This document shows, piece by piece, positions 1 through 10,000 of a stretch of 64,000 bases of DNA. Under the pieces are notes generated by a model. It was not told the origin of the DNA and made no database searches. It worked only from the letters and a program-made list of their open reading frames with translations. Each line of letters opens with the position of its first letter. The stretch's first letter is position 1. Source of the stretch: Psoroptes ovis (taxonomy: Eukaryota; Arthropoda; Arachnida; Sarcoptiformes; Psoroptidae); contig PQWQ01000045.1 in NCBI GenBank assembly GCA_002943765.1, positions 1-64,000 of the forward strand, in the 5' to 3' direction. A program made the translations under genes and the position numbers.

Positions 1-3000
1 AGAAAAATCAAAGGCTATAGTAAGGCAATTTTTTCAAAAAATCAAAGGCTATAGTAAGGCAATTTTTTCAGAAAAAATCAAAGGCAATAGTAAGGCATTT
101 TTTCAGAAAAATCAAAGGCAATAGTAAGCAATTTTTTCAAAAATCAAAGGCTATAAAATCTTTTTTCAAAAATCAAAGGCTATAGTAAGGCAATTTTTTT
201 CAGAAAATCAAAGCTCAAAGGCAATTTTTTTCAGAAAATCAAAGCCAATTTTTTCAAAAAATTCAAAAAAAAAAGGCAATAGTTGGCTATGCCATTTTTT
301 TCATCAAAAAATCAGAAAAAAGGCAATTTTTTTTCAGAAATCAAAGGCTATAGTAAGGCAATTTTTTCAAAAAATCAAAGGCTATTTCTTTTTTCAAAAA
401 ATCAAAGGTAAGGCAATTTTTTCAGAAAATCAAAGGCTATCACTGCCATCTTTTTTCAAAAAAATCAAAGGCTAATTTTTTCAGTAGTAAGGCAATTTTT
501 TCAGAAAAATCAAAGGCATAGTAAGGCAATTTTTTAGTAAGGCAGAAAAATCAAAGGCTATAGTAAGGCAATTTTTTCAGAAAAATCAAAGGCAATAAAA
601 ATCAAAGGCAATAAGGCAATTTTTTCAAAAAAATCAAAGGCTAATCTTTTTCAAAAAATCAAAGGCTATAGTAAGGCGATTTTTTCAGAAAAATCAAGGC
701 AATAGTAAGGCAATTTTTCAGAAAAATCAAAGGCTATAGTAAGGCAATTTTTTCAAAAAATCAAAGGCTGCATCTTTTTTTCAAAAAATCAAAGCATAGT
801 AAGGCAATTTTTCAGAAAAATCAAAGGCTATCCACTGCCATCTTTTTTCAAAAAAATCAAAGGCTAATCACAGTAGGCAATAAGCATTTTTTCAGAAAAA
901 TCAAAGGCTAATAGTAAGGCAATTTTTTCAGAAAAATCCAAAGGCTATAGTAAGGCAATTTTTTCAGAAAAATCAAAGGCAATAGTAAGGCAATTTTTCA
1001 GAAAAATCAAAGGCATAGTAAGGCAATTTTCAAAAAATCAAGGCAATAGTAAGGCAATTTTTTCAGAAAAATCAAAGGCTATCACTGCCATCTTTTTTCA
1101 AAAAAAATCAAAGGCTATAGTAAGGCCAATTTTTTCAAAAAAATCAAAGGCAATAGTAAGGCAATTTTTCAAGAAAAATCAAAGGCTATCCACTGCCATC
1201 TTTTTTCAGAAAAATCAAAGGCAATAGTAAGGCAATTTTTTCAAAAAAATCAAAGGCTATAGTAAGGCAATTTTTCAGAAAAATCAAAGGCAATAGTAGG
1301 GCAATTTTTTTCAGAAAAATCAAAGGCTATCCACTGCCATCATTTTCAAAAAATCAAAGGCTATAGTAAGCAATTTTCAGAAAAATCAAAGGCTAAAGGC
1401 AATTTTTCAGAAAAATCAAAGGCTATAAGAACAATTTTCAAAAAATCAAAGGCAATAGTAAGGCAATTTTTCAGAAAATCAAAGGCTATAGTAAGCAATT
1501 TTTCAAAAAAACAAGAAGCAATAAAAAATCAAAGGCATAGTAAGGCAATTTTTTCAGAAAAATCAAGGCAATAGTAAAGCAATTTTTTCAAAAAATCAAA
1601 GGGCTATCCACTGCCATCTTTTTTCAAAAAATCAAAGGCATAGTAAGCAATTTTTCAGAAAAATCAAAGGCAATAGTAAGGCAATTTTTTCAGAAAAATC
1701 AAAGGCAATAGTAAGGCAATTTTTTCAGAAAAATCAAAGGCATAGTAAGGCAATTTTTTCAGAAAAATCAAAGGCAATAGTAAGGCAATTTTTTCAGAAA
1801 AATCAAAGGCTATCACTGCCATCTTTTTTCAAAAAATCAAAGGCTATAGTAAGCAATTTTTTCAGAAAAATCAAAGGCAATAGTAAGCAATTTTTTCAGA
1901 AAAATCAAAGGCAATAGTAAGGCAATTTTTTCAAAAAATCAAAGGCTATCCACTGCCATTTTTTCAAAAAATCAAAGGCTATAGTAAGCATTTTTTCAGA
2001 AAAATCAAAGGCAATAGTAAGGCAATTTTTTCAAAAAAATCAAAGGCATAGTAAGGCAATTTTTTCAAAAAATCAAAGGCTATCCACTGCCATCTTTTTT
2101 CAAAAAAATCAAAGGCTATAGTAAGGCAATTTTTTCAGAAAAATCAAAGGCATATAAGGCAATTTTTTCAAAAAATCAAAGGCATAGTAAGGCAATTTTT
2201 TCAGAAAAATCAAAGGCAATAGTAAGGCAATTTTTTTCAGAAAAATCAAAGGCAATATAAGGCAATTTTTTTCAAAAAATCAAAGGCTAATAGTAAGGCA
2301 ATTTTTTCAAAAAATCAAAGGCAATAGTAAAGGCAATTTTTTCAGAAAAATCAAAGGCTATCCACTGCCATCTTTTTTCAGAAAAATCAAAGGCAATAGT
2401 AAGGCAATTTTTTCAAAAAAATCAAAGGCTATAGTAAGGCAATTTTTTCAGAAAAATCAAAGGCAATAGTAAGGCAATTTTTTCAGAAAAATCAAAGGCT
2501 ATCCACTGCCATCTTTTTTCAAAATAATCAAAGGCTATAGTAAGACAATTTTTTCAGAAAAATCAAAGGCAATAGTAAGACAATTTTTTCAGAAAAATCA
2601 AAGGCAATAGTAAGGCAATTTTTTCAGAAAAATCAAAGGCAATAGTAAGGCAATTTTTTCAGAAAAATCAAAGGCAATAGTAAGGCAATTTTTTCAGAAA
2701 AATCAAAGGCTATAGTAAGGCAATTTTTTCAGAAAAATCAAAGGCTATAGTAAGGCGATTTTTTCAGAAAAATCAAAGGCAATAGTAAGGCAATTTTTTC
2801 AGAAAAATCAAAGGCTATAGTAAAGCAATTTTTTCAAAAAAATCAAAGGCAATAGTAAGGCAGTTTTTTCTGAAAAAATCAAAGGCTATCCACTGCCATC
2901 TTTTTTCAAAAAAATCAAAGGCTATAGTAAGGCGATTTTTTCAGAAAAATCAAAGGCAATAGTAAGGCAATTTTTTCAGAAAAATCAAAGGCTATCCACT

Positions 3001-3745
3001 GCCATCTTTTTTCAAAAAAATCAAAGGCTATAGTAAGACAATTTTTCAGAAAATCAAAGGCAATAGTAAGGCAATTTTTTCAGAAAAATCAAAGGCTATA
3101 GTAAGGCAATTTTTTCAGAAAAATCAAAGGCTATCCACTGCCATCTTTTTTCAAAAAAATCAAAGGCTATAGTAAGACAATTTTTTCAGAAAAATCAAAG
3201 GCAATAGTAAGGCAATTTTTTCAGAAAAATCAAAGGCAATAGTAAGGCAATTTTCTCAAAAAAAATCAAAGGCTATCCACTGCCATCTTTTTTCAGAAAA
3301 ATCAAAGGCAATAGTAAGGCAATTTTTTCAGAAAAATCAAAGGCAATAGTAAGGCAATTTTCTCAAAAAAAATCAAAGGCTATCCACTGCCATCTTTTTT
3401 CAGAAAAATCAAAGGCAATAGTAAGGCAATTTTCTCAAAAAAAATCAAAGGCTATCCACTGCCATCTTTTTTCAAAAAAATCAAAGGCTATAGTAAGGCA
3501 ATTTTTTCAGAAAAATCAAAGGCTATAGTAAAGCAATTTTTTCAGAAAAATCAAAGGCTATAGTAAAGCAATTTTTTCAGAAAAATCAAAGGCAATAGTA
3601 AGGCAATTTTTTCAAAAAAAATCAAAGGCTATAGTAAAGCAATTTTTTCAGAAAAATCAAAGGCAATAGTAAGGCAATTTTTTCAAAAAAAATCAAAGGC
3701 TATCCACTGCCATCTTTTTTTCAAAAAAAAAATCAAAGGCAATTT
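1..3745. repeat. Tandem minisatellite array, 35-36 bp units in two variants
   Basis: About one hundred head-to-tail copies of a unit built on ATCAAAGGC plus a short core plus a T-run and CAGAAAA. Variant A (35 bp) has the core ATAGTAAGGCAA. Variant B (36 bp) has TATCCACTGCCATC. B units are scattered among A units at spacings that are multiples of about 35 bp. From roughly 2350 to 3720 the units are very regular; in the first 1.5-2 kb they are full of small deletions and length changes. The array runs off the left edge. There are no spacers and no coding frame. It may be a satellite or subtelomeric array, or only a local expansion; the sequence cannot tell these apart. Confidence 0.97.
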
Positions 3746-3900
3746 GAAAAATTTGGACGATGGATAACCTTAGATTTTCTCGAAATTTTCAAAAATTTCC
3801 GCGTACTATAGCCTAATTTTTTTGGATTTTTGGAAAAATTTCCACTTATTATAGCCTTAGATTCAAAATTTTCAAAAATTGAACAAAAAAACGATTGTAA
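3746..3900 (-). repeat. Diverged, inverted units at the array border
   Basis: Read on the minus strand this stretch contains AATCTAAGGCTATAATAAG and TTAGGCTATAGTA, each followed by a T-rich run. This is the same layout as the array unit (AATCAAAGGCTATAGTAAGG) but about 43-44 bp long and in the opposite orientation. It looks like two or three old units left in inverted orientation at the right edge of the array. Confidence 0.6.
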
Positions 3901-3976
3901 TATTGATTTATTTGTTAATGTTTGTCGTGCATTCTAATAACTACATTCTATTTGCTTTATTAATTAGTTCAATTAA

Positions 3977-3982
3977 TTTATT
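3977..3982 (-). terminator. Polyadenylation signal AATAAA for the receptor gene
   Basis: TTTATT on the plus strand reads AATAAA on the minus strand, 24 nt after the receptor stop codon at 4006-4008. Further AATAAA copies lie at 3956-3961 and 3907-3912, so the exact cleavage point is not decided. Confidence 0.5.
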
Positions 3983-4005
3983 AATTGATCCAATGAACCG
4001 AGAAT

Positions 4006-5556
4006 TTATTCTGTAACTGGAGGTGCAACCGTTGTCGAAGTCAAATTCATTGCTGCTTCTTCACGTTTTTCCGCAGCATTTGCCGCTGCAGTTGATCGGC
4101 TGAAATCGGCAACAATCAAAAAGTATGAAGCAACTGCAGCGATGGTCTGTTTATAAGATTGAAACAAACAACAATTATTAAGTCTGATTTCACTGTTTTT
4201 TATATTTACATTTGAAATGCTAGCATTAGTTATAACAAATAGATCAAGACACGAAAAACCGATAGTTGGACCACGTACTCGATGCAGAAATGTTGACATC
4301 TGTTAAATCAGAGAATATAAGGTCAATGTATTTCATAGAAAAAGTTAGAGGCTTACATTGACTTCAAGATCGATTGGTAATTGCAGCAACGATAATGTAT
4401 GCAATGCAGTGTATGGACTATGAGCTTCGGCTGAAACATCAGCAGCAGATAACGATATGAAAGCCAAGAATAGTATTGTATGCAAGAATACAGTCCATGT
4501 GACGATGGCCAATAAATCATCAAATTCAGCGAAAAACAAATTATACAAAGCATAGCAATTACACGGAATGTGGCAAAGATAATTGAAAAATATGAATGAT
4601 TGCCAGAAACTGTTCGATTCATCAACTAGTTCACAAATTTCATTATGTTCATAATATAATGTGGATAGAGCATTGTTTTTGCTGCCCAATGGTCCTGGAT
4701 CCGATTCAGCCAATGCTTCGATATCTTTACAAACCTGTTTAAATCGATTGGCCAATATTAAACATACCAAATTAAAATATGTCATCGTGAACATATTGAT
4801 GCCAGACATATAAAATATCCAGACGGCTTGAATTGCGATCCATGGCAGAAACATTTTGAATGTAGAATCATCCATGTTTTCATATGCAGTCAACAAATAA
4901 AGCATGGTCACCATGCCAGTAGCAATCAATGCTATCAGATTATTCATCAGAATTGTAATCTGTGTACGGCGTTCATGATTATTCGTATCATACTTGGCCG
5001 TACGTATCGAATTGGTTTGCATCTGTTTAACCGAAATGAATGGAACCAACCATGCTAACTAATGAACGATTAAAATATGATCAAATCTTTCTTCTTCATC
5101 AAATAAACGACATACTTCGCTTTCGTTACGAACAAATATAGTGGCTATGATGGCTGTCTGTAATGAATAATAGAATGTGGGCATCAAATAATACATTCGA
5201 TAATCATTCCAGAATCCAGTCAAATCACCCATCATCAATTGAATTTCATGATCACTTATGAACATTAATACAAAACTACGGATTGCGAAAAACCATAACA
5301 ATAAACAAACAAATTGACAATAAAAACGCTTCAAATTGGTCGATGTTTTATCCTGTTTGACTGGTCCATAACGTTGTTCAAAATCCAAGCCCGAAGAAAT
5401 TAAACTGTGGATAATTGGAAATTGTCAATTAAAATATATGAGATATTTCAATCAATTTTACCCGAAAATTTTAAAATATGATTCATATGCCAATTTCGGA
5501 ATAGTGAACGCATCTCGATTAAGCATTTGTGAATTGAACCCTTTCATTTGATCCAT
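4006..5556 (-). CDS. Gustatory-receptor-like 7TM chemoreceptor, possibly interrupted
   Basis: Minus-strand exons: 5556-5462, 5404-5116, 5058-4357, 4299-4210 and 4146-4006. The intervening introns (5461-5405, 5115-5059, 4356-4300 and 4209-4147) are 57, 57, 57 and 63 nt, all GT-AG. With all four removed the frame is open for 438 residues, the usual size of arthropod Gr proteins. About seven hydrophobic segments are visible: FYCQFVCLLLWFFAIRS, YYLMPTFYYSLQTAIIAT, a segment around LIALIATGMVTMLYLLTA, one around WIAIQAVWIFYMSGINMF, two in the 4600-4450 region, and a last one, TIAAVASYFLIVADF, after a phase-0 intron. That final segment resembles the conserved Gr TM7 block (TYxxxxxQF), and a phase-0 intron just before it is typical of Gr genes. 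The start ATG at 5556 is the first in frame. The 57-nt segment 5115-5059 ends with an in-frame TAG (5061-5059): if it is not spliced, the protein stops at about residue 146 and the gene is a pseudogene or carries a sequence error. Ligand unknown. Confidence 0.85.
5059..5115 (-). other. In-frame 57-nt segment: intron or nonsense lesion
   Basis: It starts GTATGT and ends TTCATTAG, so it is a well-formed small intron, exactly as long as two other introns of this gene and phase 0. Yet it also translates cleanly as VCRLFDEEERFDHILIVH before the TAG, in the same frame as both flanks. Splicing removes the stop without a frame change. Which reading is true cannot be decided from the DNA alone. Confidence 0.6.
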
Positions 5557-6811
5557 GATTAATTTTCGGTGATTATTTTTTTAGGTATTGACAACCATCA
5601 CAACCACTAAATAGCGAATACGAACTACAGTCCATATTAACCAAATTCATTTCAAGTTTATTTTTATAAATTTTGTTGTGGTTCCACCATGGTCGACTGG
5701 GTTACCATCTTGGTTTCTTAGAGCATTTTTCCAAGGGAAATTTAATTTTTTTTAAGAAAACAATTTCGATTAAAAAATTGAAAAAATCGATAGTTTTTCA
5801 AAGACTTTTGAATAAAAATTTCGATTTTTTTTTTTTTTTTTGAAGTAATGATCAATGCACATTTGAACTATGATTAATTGTTTTTGACTAATGTTTTTTT
5901 GACTAAGGTTTTTAGATTTTACGAATGATACCATGGTGATTGACAATAGGTTTGATTTTATTTTTAAAAGAAAAAACTTTATTCATTTTTTACACACTGA
6001 TGAATCGAAATAAAAATAAAAACATTTACAAATTTAATGATGGGCAAAATCTTAAGATTTTCTATGATTGAAGGTGTTTTTATTAGGTTGTCCAATAAGT
6101 TCTTACCGATTTTCTCATAATTCCCTACGATATAATCGGCAAAAACTTTTTGGACAATCTAATAGATAGAAAATATGCCTGGTGCAAAAAAACTATACAA
6201 ATATATCTATTAGAAAAGAAATGATGAGTATTTGTACATGGAAGAAGAAGATTAATTATGTAAATATGAATGAAGTTTGAATATATGCTTCATATATACA
6301 CAAATATTTTGAAAATTCGAATCAAAATTATTCAAATCAATCAATATGAATCACAGAATTTGATTCGAAATTTACAATTGAAAATGAATGTGATTATCAC
6401 AATTATGAATGGATGAATGAATGAATGGATTCAATGATCGAATGTGATTGATAGATCATCAGTAAATAATGAAGAAGAACAATAACAATTTTCAATGGAA
6501 GTTTTACAGTTTTGAGATAATAATGTCATATGAAATGAAAGGAAGCAAAAAAAAATTGAAAATCTAAATAATTGAAAATTGATTCAAAAGTGAAAAATAA
6601 AGGCTATTTTTGTACACATTGATAATACAATACAATAAATATTAATAAAAACAAGCATTTCAATGAGTATTTTTATCACAGACAATACAATGATGATGCT
6701 GCTGCTGATTTGGTTGGATCAATTGATTGATTGTGAAACATGAAAGGGAAGAAACGAATATGATGATGACCAGAATTGAGCATTTCGTTGAGCTGAGAGA
6801 TGAATGAAAGA
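5557..6811. other. Intergenic: receptor 5' flank and Sema2a 3' flank
   Basis: No coding frame. It contains a T-run at about 5826-5841, an 80-bp mariner-type MITE at 6083-6162, and AT-rich filler. The Sema2a 3' UTR must lie in its right half. No AATAAA on the minus strand was found close to the Sema2a stop; the nearest clear one (6084-6079) straddles the MITE edge. Confidence 0.7.
6083..6162. mobile_element. Mariner-type MITE, copy 1 (80 bp)
   Basis: Begins TTAGGTTGTCC and ends GGACAATCTAA, flanked by TA on both sides (6081-6082 and 6163-6164), the target duplication of Tc1/mariner elements. Only 80 bp and no transposase, so a non-autonomous derivative. Its reverse complement matches copy 2 (13404-13483) at 74 of 80 positions by hand alignment. 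Confidence 0.85.
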
Positions 6812-7042
6812 TCATTTCTTTAAATGATTCTGCTGCTGCTGTTGTTTGACCAAACATTTCTATTATTGAAACGACGAAACATTTTGATTTGAATAAATGT
6901 GAAATGAATAATTGTAAAAGAAATTTACGCACCGATTGTTTAATTTGCCAATTTTTCATTGCACTTTTATATTTTTCAAATTCATGGCACCAATCTGAAT
7001 ATATTTTACGAAACTCTGATTCATTAGGTGCTGAACATGTTT
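6812..7042 (-). CDS. Sema2a C-terminal exons 12 and 13
   Basis: Exon 12 (7042-6933) reads TCSAPNESEFRKIYSDWCHE and on to KNWQIKQS, the conserved class-2 tail. It ends at a slightly weak donor, GTGCGT. Exon 13 (6859-6812) supplies KCLVKQQQQQNHLKK and a TGA stop at 6814-6812. The KQSKC junction made by this splice restores a cysteine expected in this position of class-2 semaphorins, which supports it over reading through. The run of five Gln is encoded by a CAG-rich tract. The intron between them is 73 nt. Confidence 0.85.
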
Positions 7043-10000
7043 CTAAAAATAATGATTGATATTTCATTATGAATTAATCGATTTAATGTGTAAATGAACT
7101 TACTGGCATCCACATTGATTGTATAACTCAACAAGGTACTAGAACCAAGAAGACAATCATAACGACCAGTTTCACGATCAGTGACGCCCAAAATAACTAA
7201 TCCATGATCTGAGGTGTGTACATATTTATCACGTTTAGCATACACTTGAAAACCGCTTGATTTATCGCTTCTAAAATAAAACCATTTCAATGGTCCTTGT
7301 GAATGTATGACGCTATCAACATCTGGGCTGTGTATTTGGCAAGGCAAATGAACGCTTTGTCCCCAATTAACTTTGATAATTTTATGTTCGATGGTAGAAT
7401 CACAAATGCCAGCCGTAACATTCATAATATCTTGCATCAATCTGTATTGAATGAATGGAAAAGAGAAAATGAATCAGAATCAAAGTAACAAAAATATAAT
7501 GATCATCCTAATAATAAATAATGGCATGGCGCCCAACACTATCTTGACACTTAAATGCAATTTATCTGGCATATCGATTGGCCATATAACAATAATAATG
7601 ATTATGTATGGCATACATAAACGATTGTTATTGACAATTTTGCAATTCCGAAGAGAGATGCTCATCATGGAAATAGAATTCGAATGGAGAGAACGATTCA
7701 ATCATAATAATTGCAGCCATTTGTTATCGTTAAATCGGCATAGTTTAGTGTATTATTATTATTATTATTGAAAACAAATCTATTCTAATCAAATGCATAT
7801 CAATGACAATAGCTATCGATGCATTTGGCAAAAGTTCAATTTAAATATGAATAATAAAAAATGTGTATGATTCTATTGGGCCAATATAACAAATACTAAC
7901 CCGATGGTGTACGGTTTGCATTCATTTTGATCACGATCCCAGCCACAATATGGGTCTTGAATGCACCTGGTACAGCTTTCATAACGACCTTTACACATGA
8001 ATAAATCGATCTGTCGTACCATTGAATCGGATGCAATATAAAGCGATTTATGACGGGCTGATATTTCCATTGCTCTGATTGGCTCGCCCACCGTCGCTTC
8101 GATTACGTCAACTAAATTCGAATGAACCTGACCAGATTGATCGTACCATTCGATGATTTTGTACACTAAACCATTACTGGTGCCAGCAAAATATGCAATG
8201 TATTGAATGCCATCCACTTCTAAACGATCGACAACGATTCTGGTGAAAATGATGTCTCGCTTGTAGAAAATTGGTTTGCCATTATCATGCTCCACTGCCG
8301 AGTCCATTAGGGGATGACCACGAATAAAATTAAGCACAGAATCCGGCAACACTTGAGTATCGTTCACACAAGTTCCAGGTCTCGGTTCAGGTACTTTACT
8401 CGATAAAACTGGCAGCCATGCTGATGATGATGTGGATTGTTCTTTGAATTTTCCATAGAAAACTTCTTCAATTTTATTAAGACTAAATGTACAAATGGCT
8501 GAACCAATGAGACCATTCATGGAAGTAGTGAATACAGCATAAAATTTTCGATCATCATCAGGATATTTGTAGATGCTTTCTGAAATAGAAATAAATAAAT
8601 GACAAAAATTAATAGTCAATTATCTAAATGATTATCATTCTAATGATAATGATGACATCTGAACCGAAATAAAGATGAATATGGCGATCAAAATTAATAT
8701 AATTTTTCAAGCTTGGCTTAAAAGCAAATGAAACAAATAATAAATGAATGCTCTTTGATACTTTCTCTTTTTCTATGGTTATCATTATACTGTTCTCATT
8801 TGAAAGGTGACATTCAATGTGTGCGCCTTTGCCATAATTTATTGGCCCGACATAATAGAAATAGAAGATTGGAGAGTGTGAGAAATAAATAATGGGCCAT
8901 CTATAATCGAATGGTAATACTTTTTGTTTTGAAAATAAATATAAATTCATTGAAATGCAATCACATTATATTATATGATCATCATCAACTAACTAAACAC
9001 ATCTGAATCACAATCACATTTTCTAGTTTTTTTTTTTTTTTTTTGCTTTTGACATCTTAATGGTGGTGGTTTTTTTTTGCAGAATTAACACAAAATCAAA
9101 TAAAAAAACACAAATTTTAAAAACCTGAAAATTTCAGTGTAAAATCTGCCACATTTAATTGTGATTGAAATGCATCCACATACACACATTAGGCATCTAT
9201 ACTTACGGATTTCATTGAAATAGAATGGAAATTCGCCAGGAATCGAACAATTCAATCGAGCTTTAAGAAAAGATGCCCAATTTTTGTTGAGAATATTTTT
9301 GCCGCCAGTATCTCGCTGTTTGAATGGATTTATAATGTAAGATTCCATTATTAAATTAAATACTTTGCCTAACATACCTTGCAAACACGAGCCACACGCG
9401 AATAGATTGCTTTTCCACAGTTTATATATTCGACGGCACTTTCACGAAAAAAGAAGTAAACATAATCACCAATGTCGAATGATCCAACGAAATTGGGCTC
9501 TAATGAAAGCACGAAGAGCGAAGGAACAATGAATGGATTGTTCGAACAGTGAAATGTAATTGCAATCTAAAACTTACTATCGAGCCATTTTGAATCATAT
9601 TTGATTGTCCGCTTGAATGGATACATTCGCTGCATTGTTGTCGCATTGTACAGATCAGTTCTAAATATTACTGTATCAGCTTTTGTGAATTCTGCCACCG
9701 AACCACTGTAAAGGCCGGCAAGGTCTCCAGGATTGCCGTTCTCTGTAAAAAATGATGATAATCAGATTCAGATCAGTTGATTGTCAAATTTTTATGATGA
9801 TTCAGGCAAAAATAATCGATTTGATAATGTAAAAATGTTTCAATTTCGACTTACCAACCCAAACAGCAGTGGAATTATCTTCAGGATCGAATGGACATTT
9901 TGCGATACCGTTTCCTATTCCAGGTAATGGCTCACTTGATATGGTCATATTGGACTGTTTTCGATCAGATTACAGAAATTTCAGATTGAAATTTTAAAGA

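Noticed and set aside
1..3745. CRISPR-like array
   Set aside because: The repeats are directly tandem, with no unique spacers, and the window is clearly eukaryotic.
4353..4625. 90-codon frame within the receptor gene
   Set aside because: It lies in another frame of the long receptor exon; the Gr frame carries the membrane segments and matching splice sites.
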